From positions 62,001 through 126,000 of the forward strand of contig NW_026042474.1 in the NCBI RefSeq assembly GCF_023856365.1: a stretch of DNA of 64,000 nucleotides. Reading direction: 5' to 3'. Shown here piece by piece: positions 12,701 to 25,405 of this stretch. The notes beneath the pieces are model-generated. The model saw only the letters and a list, made by a program, of their open reading frames with translations, did not search any database and was not told the DNA's origin. This stretch comes from Brienomyrus brachyistius (Eukaryota > Chordata > Actinopteri > Osteoglossiformes > Mormyridae). Made by a program: the position numbers and the translations under genes. Within the stretch, counting starts at the first letter, position 1, and each line of letters begins with the position of its first letter.

Positions 12701-13793
12701 GTATGGAGTCCCAAGGTGCATGGGGCCAGAGTCCTGACACATAGAGGGACGGAGTCCCAAGATGCATAGGGCCAGAGTCCTGACACATAGGGGGACGAAG
12801 TCCAAAGATGCATAGGGCCAGAGTGCTGATCCTTAGGGGGACGGAGTCCCAAGATACATAGGGCCAGAGTGCTGATACTTAGGCACACGGAGTCCCAAGA
12901 TGCATTGGGCCAGAGTCCTGATATATAGGGGGGCGGAGTCCCAAGATGCTTAGGTCCAGAATGCTGATACTTAGGGGGACGGAGTCCCAAGATGCATAGG
13001 GCCAGAGTCCTGTAACATAGGGGAACGGAGTCCCAAGATGCATAGGGCCAGAGTGCTGATACTTACGGGAACGGAGTCCCAAGATGCATAGGGCTAGAGT
13101 CCTGACACATAGCGGGACGAAGTCCAAAGATGCATAGGGCCAGAGTGCTGATACTTAGGGGGACGGATTCCCAAGATGCATAGGGCCAGAGTCCTGATAC
13201 TTAGGGGGACGGAGTCCCAAGATGCATAGGGCCAGAGTCCTGACACATAGGGGGATGTAGTCCCAAGATGCATAGGGCCAGAGTCCTGATACTTAGGCGG
13301 ACGGAGTCCCAAGATGCATAGGGCCAGTGTCCTGACACATAGGGGGATGGAGTCCCAAGATGCATCGGGCCAGAGTGCTGATACTTAGGGGGACGGAGTC
13401 CCAAGATGCATACGGCAAGGGTCCTGACACATAGGGGGACGGAGACCCAAGATGCATAAAGCCAGAGTCCTGACACATAGGGGGACGAAGTCCAAAGATG
13501 CATAAGGCCAGAGTGCTGATCCTTAGGGGGACGGAGTCCCAAGATGCATAGGGCCAGAGTGCTGATACTTAGGGAGACGGAGTCCCAAGATGCATTGGGC
13601 CAGAGTGCTGATACTTAGGGGGACGGAGTCCCAAGATGCAGAGGGCCAGAGTCCTGATACTTAGGGGGACGGAGTGCCAAGATACATAGGGCCAGAGTGC
13701 TGATACTTAGGGGGACGGAGTCCCAAGATGCATAGGGCCAGAGTCTTGATACTTAGGGGGATGGAGTCCCAAGATGCATAGGGCCAGAGTCCT
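9790..13793 (+). repeat. 4004-bp tandem duplication, copy 2
   Basis: It directly follows copy 1 in register and ends where the sequence switches from the GACGAAGACCC context to GGCGGACGG, near 13,794. Scattered single-base differences from copy 1 include GCATAATGCC versus GCATAGGGCC near 11,386 and TTAGGCACAC versus TTAGGGACAC near 12,882. The 48-bp variant is at 11,309. No gene is seen. Confidence 0.85.
9991..10956 (+). repeat. 966-bp HOR, copy 6
   Basis: Single copy inside the second 4004-bp repeat, 4004 bp after copy 5. It has GCATGGGG like copies 1 and 4 but AGAGACC like copies 2, 3 and 5, a mosaic of variants suggesting exchange between copies. Private changes include AGGCGAACGG near 10,625 and AAGTTTCTTAGG near 10,826. 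Confidence 0.85.
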
Positions 13794-13944
13794 GATACTT
13801 AGGCGGACGGAGTCCCTAGATGCATAGGGCCAGGGTCCTGACACATAGGGGGGCGGAGTCCCAAGATGCATAGGGCCAGAGCGCTAATACTTAGGGGGAT
13901 GGAGTCCCAAGATGCATAGGGCCAGAGTGCTAATACTTAGGTGG

Positions 13945-16294
13945 ATGGAGTCCCAAGTTGCATTGGGTCAGAGTCATGACACATAGGGGGACGAAGTCCC
14001 AAGACGCATAGGGCCAGTGTGCTGATACTTATGGGGACGGAGTCCAAAGATGCATAGGGCCAGAGTCCTGATACTTACAGGGACGGAGTCCCAAAATGCA
14101 TAGGGCTAGAGTCCTGACATATAGGGGGACGAAGTCTCAAAATGCATAGGGCCAGAGTGCTGATCCTTAGGTGGATGGAGTCCCAAGATGCATAGGGCCA
14201 GTGTCCTGATATATAGGTGGGCGGAGTCCCAAGATGCTTAGGGCCAGAATGCTGATACTTAGGGGGACGGAGTCCCAAGATGCATAGGGCCAGAGTCCTG
14301 ACACATAGGGGAACGGAGTCCCAAGATGCATAGGGCCAGAGTGCTGATACTTACGGGAACGGAGTCCCAAGATGCATAGGGCTAGAGTCCTGACACATAG
14401 CGTGACGAAGTCCAAAGATGCATAAAGCCAGAGTGCTAATACTTAGGGGGATGGAGTCCCAAGATGCATAGGGCTAGTGTGCTGATACTTAGGGGGACGG
14501 AGTCCCAAGATGCATAGGGCCAGAGTGCTGATACTTAGGGGGACGGAGTCCCAAGATGCATAGGGCCAGAGTCCTGACACATGGGGGGAAGGAGTCCCAA
14601 GATGCATAGGGCCAGAGTCCTGATACTTAGGGGGACGGAGTCCCAAGATGCATAGGGAGAGAGTGCTGACACATAGGGGGATGAAGTCCCAAGATGCAAA
14701 GGGCCAGAGTGCTAATACTTAGGGGTATGGAGTCCCAAGGTGCATGGGGCCAGAGTCCTGACACATAGGGGGACGGAGTCCCAAGATGCATAGGGCCAGA
14801 GTCCTGACACATAGGGGGACGAAGTCCAAAGATGCATAGGGCCAGAGTGCTGATCCTTAGGGGGACGGAGTCCCAAGATACATAGGGCCAGAGTGCTGAT
14901 ACTTAGGGACACGGAGTCCCAAGATGCATTGGGCCAGAGTCCTGATATATAGGGGGGCGGAGTCCCAAGATGCTTAGGGCCAGAATGCTGATACTTAGGG
15001 GGACGGAGTCCCAAGATGCATAGGGCCAGAGTCCTGTCACATAGGGGAACGGAGTCCCAAGATGCATAGGGCCAGAGTGCTGATACTTACGGGAACGGAG
15101 TCCCAAGATGCATAGGGCTAGAGTCCTGACACATAGCGGGACGAAGTCCAAAGATGCATAGGGCCAGAGTGCTGATACTCAGGGGGACGGATTCCCAAGA
15201 TGCATAGGGCCAGAGTCCTGATACTTAGGGGGACGGAGTCCCAAGATGCATAGGGCCAGAGTCCTGACACATAGGGGGATGTAGTCCCAAGATGCATAGG
15301 GCCAGAGTCCTGATACTTAGGCGGACGGAGTCCCAAGATGTATAGGGCCAGTGTCCTGACACATAGGGGGATGGAGTCCCAAGATGCATCGGGCCAGAGT
15401 GCTGATACTTAGGGGGACGGAGTCCCAAGATGCATACGGCCAGGGTCCTGACACATAGGGGGACGGAGACCCAAGATGCATAAAGCCAGAGTCCTGATAC
15501 TTAGGGGGACGGAGTCCCAAGATTCTTAGGGCCAGGGTCCTGACACATAGGGGGGCGGAGTCCCAATATGCATAGGGCCAGAGTGCTGATACTTAGGGGG
15601 ACAGAATCCAAAGATGCATAGGGCCAGAGTGCTAATACTTAGGGGGATGGAGTCCCAAGATGCATAGGGCTAGTGTGCTGATACTTAGGGGGACGGAGTC
15701 CCAAGATGCATAGGGCCAGAGTGCTGATACTTAGGGGGACGGAGTCCCAAGATGCATAGGGCCAGAGTCCTGACACATGGGGGGAAGGAGTCCCAAGATG
15801 CATAGGGCCAGAGTCCTGATACTTAGGGGGACGGAGTCCCAAGATGCATAGGGAGAGAGTGCTGACACATAGGGGGATGGAGTCCCAAGATGCAAAGGGC
15901 CAGAGTCCTAATACTTAGGGGTATGGAGTCCCAAGATGCATAGGGCCAGAGTCCTGATACTTAGGCGGACGGAGTCCCAAGATGCATAGGGCCAGAGTCC
16001 TGACACAAAAAGGGGGGCCGAGTCCCTAGATGCATAGGGCCAGGGTCCTGACACATTGGGTGGCTGAGTCCCAAGATGCATAGGGCCAGACTGCTGATAC
16101 TTAGGGGGACAGAGTCCAAAGATGCATAGGGCCAGAGTGCTAATACTTAGGGGGATGGAGTCCCAAGATGCATAGCGCCAGAGTGCTGATACTTAGGGGG
16201 ACGGAGTCCCAAGTTGCATAGGGCCAGAGTCCTGACTCATAGGGGGATGAAGTCCCAAGATGCATAGGGCCAGAGTCCTGACACATAGGGGGAT
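13945..16294 (+). repeat. Satellite block paired with 19,149-21,498 (offset 5204 bp)
   Basis: Landmarks 14,075/19,279, 14,443/19,647, 14,903/20,107, 15,317/20,521 and 15,639/20,843 are all 5204 bp apart (113 monomers, three of 48 bp). The pair diverges near 16,294/21,498, where GATGTAG is replaced by GATGGAG. The short stretch 13,794-13,944 before it is also plain satellite. The 48-bp variant at 16,003 differs from its partner at 21,207 by one base in the next monomer (GGGTGG versus GGGGGG). No gene is seen. Confidence 0.82.
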
Positions 16295-17235
16295 GTAGTC
16301 CCAAGATGCATAGGGCCAGAGTCCTGATACTTAGGCGGACGGAGTCCCAAGATGCATAGGGCCAGTGTCCTGACACATAGGGGGATGGAGTCCCAAGATG
16401 CATCGGGCCAGAGTGCTGATACTTAGGGGGACGGAGTCCCAAGATGCATACGGCCAGGGTCCTGACACATAGGGGGACGGAGACCCAAGATGCATAAAGC
16501 CAGAGTCCTGACACATAGGGGGACGAAGTCCAAAGATGCATAAGGCCAGAGTGCTGATCCTTAGGGGGACGGAGTCCCAAGATGCATAGGGCCAGAGTGC
16601 TGATACTTAGGGAGACGGAGTCCCAAGATGCATTGGGCCAGAGTGCTGATACTTAGGGGGACGGAGTCCCAAGATGCATAGGGCCAGAGTCCTGATACTT
16701 AGGGGGACGGAGTGCCAAGATACATAGGGCCAGAGTGCTGATACTTAGGGGGACGGAGTCCCAAGATGCATAGGGCCAGAGTCTTGATACTTAGGGGGAT
16801 GGAGTCCCAAGATGCATAGGGCCAGAGTCCTGATACTTAGGCGGACGGAGTCCCAAGATGCATAGGGCCAGAGTCTTGACACATAGGGGGGCGGAGTCCC
16901 TAGATGCACAGGGCCAGGGTCCTGACACATAGGGGGGCGGAGTCCCAAGATGCATAGGGCCAGAGCGCTAATACTTAGGGGGATGGAGTCCCGAGATGCA
17001 TAGGGCCAGAGTGCTAATACTTAGGTGGATGGAGTCCCAAGTTGCATTGGGCCAGAGTCATGACACATAGGGGGACGAAGTCCCAAGACGCATAGGGCCA
17101 GTGTGCTGATACTTATGGGGACGGAGTCCCAAGATGCATAGGGCCAGAGTCCTGATACTTACAGGGACGGAGTCCCAAAATGCATAGGGCTAGAGTCCTG
17201 ACATATAGGGGGACGAAGTCTCAAGATGCATAGGG
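16295..17235 (+). repeat. Satellite block paired with 18,461-19,355
   Basis: This continues the 2166-bp offset match (16,140/18,306, 16,331/18,497, 16,745/18,911). After about 17,000 the offset falls to 2120, because the later copy lacks one 46-bp monomer at about 19,150. It includes the GGGCGGAGTCCCTAG and CTTACAGGGACGG variants. No gene is seen. Confidence 0.78.
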
Positions 17236-18335
17236 CCAGAGTCCTGATACTTAGGGGGACGGAGTCCCAAGATGCATAGGGAGAGAGTGCTGACACATAG
17301 GGGGATGAAGTCCCAAGATGCAAAGGGCCAGAGTGCTAATACTTAGGGGTATGGAGTCCCAAGGTGCATGGGGCCAGAGTCCTGACACATAGGGGGAAGG
17401 AGTCCCAAGATGCATAGGGCCAGAGTCCTGATACTTAGGGGGACGGAGTCCCAAGATGCATAGGGAGAGAGTGCTGACACATAGGGGGATGGAGTCCCAA
17501 GATGCAAAGGGCCAGAGTCCTAATACTTAGGGGTATGGAGTCCCAAGATGCATAGGGCCAGAGTCCTGATACTTAGGCGGACGGAGTCCCAAGATGCATA
17601 GGGCCAGAGTCCTGACACAAAAAGGGGGGCCGAGTCCCTAGATGCATAGGGCCAGGGTCCTGACACATTGGGTGGCTGAGTCCCAAGATGCATAGGGCCA
17701 GACTGCTGATACTTAGGGGGACAGAGTCCAAAGATGCATAGGGCCAGAGTGCTAATACTTAGGGGGATGGAGTCCCAAGATGCATAGGGCCAGAGTCCTG
17801 ATACTTAGGGGGACGGAGTCCCAAGATGCATAGGGAGAGAGTGCTGACACATAGGGGGATGAAGTCCCAAGATGCATAGGGCCAGAGTGCTGATACTTAG
17901 GGGGACGGAGTCCCAAGATGCATAGGGCCAGAGTCCTGACACATGGGGGGAAGGAGTCCCAAGATGCATAGGGCCAGAGTCCTGATACTTAGGGGGACGG
18001 AGTCCCAAGATGCATAGGGAGAGAGTGCTGACACATAGGGGGATGGAGTCCCAAGATGCAAAGGGCCAGAGTCCTAATACTTAGGGGTATGGATTCCCAA
18101 GATGCATAGGGCCAGAGTCCTGATACTTAGGCGGACGGAGTCCCAAGATGCATAGGGCCAGAGTCCTGACACAAAAAGGGGGGCCGAGTCCCTAGATGCA
18201 TAGGGCCAGGGTCCTGACACATTGGGTGGCTGAGTCCCAAGATGCATAAGGCCAGACTGCTGATACTTAGGGGGACAGAGTCCAAAGATGCATAGGGCCA
18301 GAGTGCTAATACTTAGGGGGATGGAGTCCCAAGAT
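17236..18335 (+). repeat. 554-bp tandem doublet (2 x 12 monomers)
   Basis: About 17,236-17,780 recurs 554 bp later (11 x 46 + 48). Each half carries one 48-bp variant monomer, at 17,615 and 18,169. The halves differ over roughly 17,320-17,395, where the first has the GCAAAGGG/GGGGTATGG/GCATGGGG units. The same doublet spacing of 48-bp variants recurs at 24,061/24,615, 26,227/26,781 and 29,221/29,775, so the doublet is a building block of the 2166-bp repeat. Confidence 0.8.
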
Positions 18336-21300
18336 GCATAGCGCCAGAGTGCTGATACTTAGGGGGACGGAGTCCCAAGTTGCATAGGGCCAGAGTCCTG
18401 ACTCATAGGGGGATGAAGTCCCAAGATGCATAGGGCCAGAGTCCTGACACATAGGGGGATGTAGTCCCAAGATGCATAGGGCCAGAGTCCTGATACTTAG
18501 GCGGACGGAGTCCCAATATGCATAGGGCCAGTGTCCTGACACATAGGGGGATGGAGTCCCAAGATGCATCGGGCCAGAGTGCTGATACTTAGGGGGACGG
18601 AGTCCCAAGATGCATACGGCCAGGGTCCTGACACATAGGGGGACGGAGACCCAAGATGCATAAAGCCAGAGTCCTGACACATAGGGGGACGAAGTCCAAA
18701 GATGCATAAGGCCAGAGTGCTGATCCTTAGGGGGACGGAGTCCCAAGATGCATAGGGCCAGAGTGCTGATACTTAGGGAGACGGAGTCCCAAGATGCATT
18801 GGGCCAGAGTGCTGATACTTAGGGGGACGGAGTCCCAAGATGCATAGGGCCAGAGTCCTGATACTTAGGGGGACGGAGTGCCAAGATACATAGGGCCAGA
18901 GTGCTGATACTTAGGGGGACGGAGTCCCAAGATGCATAGGGCCAGAGTCTTGATACTTAGGGGGATGGAGTCCCAAGATGCATAGGGCCAGAGTCCTGAT
19001 ACTTAGGCGGACGGAGTCCCAAGATGCATAGGGCCAGAGTCCTGACACATAGGGGGGCGGAGTCCCTAGATGCACAGGGCCAGGGTCCTGACACATAGGG
19101 GGGCGGAGTCCCAAGATGCATAGGGCCAGAGCGCTAATACTTAGGGGGATGGAGTCCCAAGTTGCATTGGGCCAGAGTCATGACACATAGGGGGACGAAG
19201 TCCCAAGACGCATAGGGCCAGTGTGCTGATACTTATGGGGACGGAGTCCCAAGATGCATAGGGCCAGAGTCCTGATACTTACAGGGACGGAGTCCCAAAA
19301 TGCATAGGGCTAGAGTCCTGACATAAAGGGGGACGAAGTCTCAAGATGCATAGGGCCAGAGTGCTGATCCTTAGGTGGATGGAGTCCCAAGATGCATAGG
19401 GCCAGAGTCCTGATATATAGGTGGGCGGAGTCCCAAGATGCTTAGGGCCAGAATGCTGATACTTAGGGGGACGGAGTCCCAAGATGCATAGGGCCAGAGT
19501 CCTGACACATAGGGGAACGGAGTCCCAAGATGCATAGGGCCAGAGTGCTGATACTTACGGGAACGGAGTCCCAAGATGCATAGGGCTAGAGTCCTGACAC
19601 ATAGCGGGACGAAGTCCAAAGATGCATAAAGCCAGAGTGCTAATACTTAGGGGGATGGAGTCCCAAGATGCATAGGGCTAGTGTGCTGATACTTAGGGGG
19701 ACGGAGTCCCAAGATGCATAGGGCCAGAGTGCTGATACTTAGGGGGACGGAGTCCCAAGATGCATAGGGCCAGAGTCCTGACACATGGGGGGAAGGAGTC
19801 CCAAGATGCATAGGGCCAGAGTCCTGATACTTAGGGGGACGGAGTCCCAAGATGCATAGGGAGAGAGTGCTGACACATAGGGGGATGAAGTCCCAAGATG
19901 CAAAGGGCCAGAGTGCTAATACTTAGGGGTATGGAGTCCCAAGGTGCATGGGGCCAGAGTCCTGACACATAGGGGGACGGAGTCCCAAGATGCATAGGGC
20001 CAGAGTCCTGACACATAGGGGGACGAAGTCCAAAGTTGCATAGGGCCAGAGTGCTGATCCTTAGGGGGACGGAGTCCCAAGATACATAGGGCCAGAGTGC
20101 TGATACTTAGGGACACGGAGTCCCAAGATGCATTGGGCCAGAGTCCTGATATATAGGGGGGCGGAGTCCCAAGATGCTTAGGGCCAGAATACTGATACTT
20201 AGGGGGACGGAGTCCCAAGATGCATAGGGCCAGAGTCCTGTCACATAGGGGAACGGAGTCCCAAGATGCATAGGGCCAGAGTGCTGATACTTACGGGAAC
20301 GGAGTCCCAAGATGCATAGGGCTAGAGTCCTGACACATAGCGGGACGAAGTCCAAAGATGCATAGGGCCAGAGTGCTGATACTCAGGGGGACGGATTCCC
20401 AAGATGCATAGGGCCAGAGTCCTGATACTTAGGGGGACGGAGTCCCAAGATGCATAGGGCCAGAGTCCTGACACATAGGGGGATGTAGTCCCAAGATGCA
20501 TAGGGCCAGAGTCCTGATACTTAGGCGGACGGAGTCCCAAGATGTATAGGGCCAGTGTCCTGACACATAGGGGGATGGAGTCCCAAGATGCATCGGGCCA
20601 GAGTGCTGATACTTAGGGGGACGGAGTCCCAAGATGCATACGGCCAGGGTCCTGACACATAGGGGGACGGAGACCCAAGATGCATAAAGCCAGAGTCCTG
20701 ATACTTAGGGGGACGGAGTCCCAAGATTCTTAGGGCCAGGGTCCTGACACATAGGGGGGCGGAGTCCCAATATGCATAGGGCCAGAGTGCTGATACTTAG
20801 GGGGACAGAATCCAAAGATGCATAGGGCCAGAGTGCTAATACTTAGGGGGATGGAGTCCCAAGATGCATAGGGCTAGTGTGCTGATACTTAGGGGGACGG
20901 AGTCCCAAGATGCATATGGCCAGAGTGCTGATACTTAGGGGGACGGAGTCCCAAGATGCATAGGGCCAGAGTCCTGACACATGGGGGGAAGGAGTCCCAA
21001 GATGCATAGGGCCAGAGTCCTGATACTTAGGGGGACGGAGTCCCAAGATTCATAGGGAGAGAGTGCTGACACATAGGGGGATGGAGTCCCAAGATGCAAA
21101 GGGCCAGAGTCCTAATACTTAGGGGTATGGAGTCCCAAGATGCATAGGGCCAGAGTCCTGATACTTAGGCGGACGGAGTCCCAAGATGCATAGGGCCAGA
21201 GTCCTGACACAAAAAGGGGGGCCGAGTCCCTAGATGCATAGGGCCAGGGTCCTGACACATTGGGGGGCTGAGTCCCAAGATGCATAGGGCCAGACTGCTG

Positions 21301-23645
21301 ATACTTAGGGGGACAGAGTCCAAAGATGCAAAGGGCCAGAGTGCTAATACTTAGGGGGATGGAGTCCCAAGATGCATAGCGCCAGAGTGCTGATACTTAG
21401 GGGGACGGAGTCCCAAGTTGCATAGGGCCAGAGTCCTGACTCATAGGGGGATGAAGTCCCAAGATGCATAGGGCCAGAGTCCTGACACATAGGGGGATGG
21501 AGTCCCAAGATGCATAGGGCCAGAGTCCTGATACTTAGGGGGTCGGAGTCCCAAGATGCATAGGGCCAGAGTGCTGATACTTAGGGGGACGGAGTCCCAA
21601 GATGTATAGGGCCAGGGTCCTGACACATAGGGGGACGGAGACCCAAGATGCATAAAGCCAGAGTCCTGATACTTAGGGGGACGGAGTCCCAAGATTCTTA
21701 GGGCCAGGGTCCTGACACATAGGGGGGCGGAGTCCCAAGATGCATAGGGCCAGAGTGCTGATACTTAGGGGGACAGAGTCCCAAGATGCATAGGGCTAGT
21801 GTGCTGATACTTAGGGGGACGTAGTCCCAAGATGCATAGGGCCAGAGTGCTGATAATTAGGGGGACGGAATCCCAAGATGCATAGGGAGAGAGTGCTGAC
21901 ACATAGGGGGATGGAGTCCCAAGATGCAAAGGGCCAGAGTGCTAATACTTAGGGGTATGGAGTCCCAATGTGCATGGGGCCAGAGTTCTGACACATAGGG
22001 GGACGGAGTCGCAAGATGCATAGGGCCAGAGTCCTGACACATAGGGGGACGAAGTCCAAAGATGCATAAGGCCAGAGTGCTGATCCATAGGGGGACGGAG
22101 TCCCAAGATGCATAGGGCCAGAGTGCTGATACTTAGGGAGACGGAGTCCCAAGATGCATTGGGCCAGAGTGCTGATACTTAGGGGGACGGAGTCCCAAGA
22201 TGCATAGGGCAAGAGTCCTGATACTTAGGGGGACGGAGTGCCAAGATACATAGGGCCAGAGTGCTGATACTTAGGGGGACGGAGTCCCAAGATGCATAGG
22301 GCCAGAGTCTTGATACTTAGGGGGATGGAGTCCCAAGATGCATAGGGCCAGAGTCCTGATACTTAGGCGGACGGAGTCCCAAGATGCATAGGGCCAGAGT
22401 CCTGACACATAGGGGGGCGGAGTCCCTAGATGCATAGGGACAGGGTCCTGACACATAGGGGGGCGGAGTCCCAAGATGCATAGGGCCAGAGCGCTAATAC
22501 TTAGGGGGATGGAGTCCCAAGATGCATAGGGCCAGAGTGCTAATACTTAGGTGGATGGAGTCCCAAGTTGCATTGGGCCAGAGTCATGACACATAGGGGG
22601 ACGAAGTCCCAAGACGCATAGGGCCAGTGTGCTGATACTTATAGGAACGGAGTCCCAAGATGCATAGGGCCAGAGTGGTGACACATAGGGGGACGGAATC
22701 CCAAGATGCATAGGGCCAGAATCTTGATACTTAGGGGGATGGAGTCCCAAGATGCATAGGGCCAGAGTCCTGACACATAGGGGGACGGAGTCCCAAGATG
22801 CCTAGGGCCAGAGTGCTGATACTTAAGGGGAAGGAGTCCCAAGATGCATAGGGCCAGAGTCCTGACATATAGGGGGACGAAGTCTCAAGATGCATAGGGC
22901 CAGAGTGCTGATCCTTAGGTGGATGGAGTCCCAAGATGCATAGGGCCAGAGTCCTGATATATAGGGGGGCGGAGTCCCAAGATGCTTAGGGCCAGAGTCC
23001 TGATATATAGGGGGGCGGAGTCCCAAGATGCTTAGGGCCAGAATGCTGATACTTAGGGGGACGGAGTCCCAAGATGCATAGGGCCAGAGTCCTGACACAT
23101 AGGGGAACGGAGTCCCAAGATGCATAGGGCCAGAGTGCTAATACTTAGGGGGATGGAGTCCCAAGATGCATAGGGCTAGTGTGCTGATACTTAGGGGGAC
23201 GGAGTCCCAAGATGCATAGGGCCAGAGTGCTGATACTTAGGGGGACGGAGTCCCAAGATGCATAGGGCCAGAGTCCTGACACATGGGGGGAAGGAGTCCC
23301 AAGATGCATAGGGCCAGAGTCCTGATACTTAGGGGGACGGAGTCCCAAGATGCATAGGGAGAGAGTGCTGACACATAGGGGGATGAAGTCCCAAGATGCA
23401 AAGGGCCAGAGTGCTAATACTTAGGGGTATGGAGTCCCAAGGTGCATGGGGCCAGAGTCCTGACACATAGGGGGACGGAGTCCCAAGATGCATAGGGCCA
23501 GAGTCCTGACACATAGGGGGACGAAGTCCAAAGATGCATAGGGCCAGAGTGCTGATCCTTAGGGGGACGGAGTCCCAAGATACATAGGGCCAGAGTGCTG
23601 ATACTTAGGGACACGGAGTCCCAAGATGCATTGGGCCAGAGTCCT
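17236..23645 (+). repeat. ~11.6-kb-spaced duplication, copy 1
   Basis: It matches 28,842-35,251. The offset is 11,606 bp up to about 19,140, 11,652 bp from about 19,150 to 22,950, and 11,606 bp again after that. The two steps are single-monomer differences: one monomer is missing here near 19,150, and one GATATATAGG-type monomer is doubled here near 22,960-23,010. All changes are whole monomers, so register is kept. The segment contains a 554-bp doublet and the 5204-bp-paired block. Confidence 0.83.
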
Positions 23646-25300
23646 GACACATGGGGGGAAGGAGTCCCAAGATGCATAGGGCCAGAGTCCTGATACTTAG
23701 GGGGACGGAGTCCCAAGATGCATAGGGAGAGAGTGCTGACACATAGGGGGATGAAGTCCCAAGATGCAAAGGGCCAGAGTGCTAATACTTAGGGGTATGG
23801 AGTCCCAAGGTGCATGGGGCCAGAGTCCTGACACATAGGGGGAAGGAGTCCCAAGATGCATAGGGCCAGAGTCCTGATACTTAGGGGGACGGAGTCCCAA
23901 GATGCATAGGGAGAGAGTGCTGACACATAGGGGGATGGAGTCCCAAGATGCAAAGGGCCAGAGTCCTAATACTTAGGGGTATGGAGTCCCAAGATGCATA
24001 GGGCCAGAGTCCTGATACTTAGGCGGACGGAGTCCCAAGATGCATAGGGCCAGAGTCCTGACACAAAAAGGGGGGCCGAGTCCCTAGATGCATAGGGCCA
24101 GGGTCCTGACACATTGGGTGGCTGAGTCCCAAGATGCATAGGGCCAGACTGCTGATACTTAGGGGGACAGAGTCCAAAGATGCATAGGGCCAGAGTGCTA
24201 ATACTTAGGGGGATGGAGTCCCAAGATGCATAGGGCCAGAGTCCTGATACTTAGGGGGACGGAGTCCCAAGATGCATAGGGAGAGAGTGCTGACACATAG
24301 GGGGATGAAGTCCCAAGATGCATAGGGCCAGAGTGCTGATACTTAGGGGGACGGAGTCCCAAGATGCATAGGGCCAGAGTCCTGACACATGGGGGGAAGG
24401 AGTCCCAAGATGCATAGGGCCAGAGTCCTGATACTTAGGGGGACGGAGTCCCAAGATGCATAGGGAGAGAGTGCTGACACATAGGGGGATGGAGTCCCAA
24501 GATGCAAAGGGCCAGAGTCCTAATACTTAGGGGTATGGAGTCCCAAGATGCATAGGGCCAGAGTCCTGATACTTAGGCGGACGGAGTCCCAAGATGCATA
24601 GGGCCAGAGTCCTGACACAAAAAGGGGGGCCGAGTCCCTAGATGCATAGGGCCAGGGTCCTGACACATTGGGTGGCTGAGTCCCAAGATGCATAGGGCCA
24701 GACTGCTGATACTTAGGGGGACAGAGTCCAAAGAAGCATAGGGCCAGAGTGCTAATACTTAGGGGGATGGAGTCCCAAGATGCATAGCGCCAGAGTGCTG
24801 ATACTTAGGGGGACGGAGTCCCAAGTTGCATAGGGCCAGAGTCCTGACTCATAGGGGGATGAAGTCCCAAGATGCATAGGGCCAGAGTCCTGACACATAG
24901 GGGGATGTAGTCCCAAGATGCATAGGGCCAGAGTCCTGATACTTAGGCGGACGGAGTCCCAAGATGCATAGGGCCAGTGTCCTGACACATAGGGGGATGG
25001 AGTCCCAAGATGCATCGGGCCAGAGTGCTGATACTTAGGGGGACGGAGTCCCAAGATGCATACGGCCAGGGTCCTGACACATAGGGGGACGGAGACCCAA
25101 GATGCATAAAGCCAGAGTCCTGACACATAGGGGGACGAAGTCCAAAGATGCATAAGGCCAGAGTGCTGATCCTTAGGGGGACGGAGTCCCAAGATGCATA
25201 GGGCCAGAGTGCTGATACTTAGGGAGACGGAGTCCCAAGATGCATTGGGCCAGAGTGCTGATACTTAGGGGGACGGAGTCCCAAGATGCATAGGGCCAGA
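22262..25300 (+). repeat. 5160-bp-spaced duplication, copy 1
   Basis: Anchors 22,271/27,431, 22,547/27,707, 23,145/28,305, 24,251/29,411 and 24,943/30,103 are all 5160 bp apart (112 monomers, four of 48 bp). The match starts near 22,262 and stops near 25,300, where TCTTGATAC here becomes TCCTGATTC in the later copy. The second 2166-bp copy sits between the two matched segments. Confidence 0.82.
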
Positions 25301-25405
25301 GTCTTGATACTTAGGGGGATGGAGTCCCAAGATGCATAGGGCCAGAGTCCTGATACTTAGGCGGACGGAGTCCCAAGATGCATAGGGCCAGAGTCCTGAC
25401 ACATA
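23240..25405 (+). repeat. 2166-bp HOR, copy 1 (47 monomers)
   Basis: It is 45 monomers of 46 bp plus two of 48 bp. Anchors 23,329, 23,697, 24,251, 24,752 and 24,943 recur 2166 bp later. It contains the 554-bp doublet with 48-bp variants at 24,061 and 24,615, and a private AAGAAGCATAGG change at about 24,732 shared only with the next copy. Related units are anchored at 16,140, 18,306 and 29,912. Confidence 0.83.
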
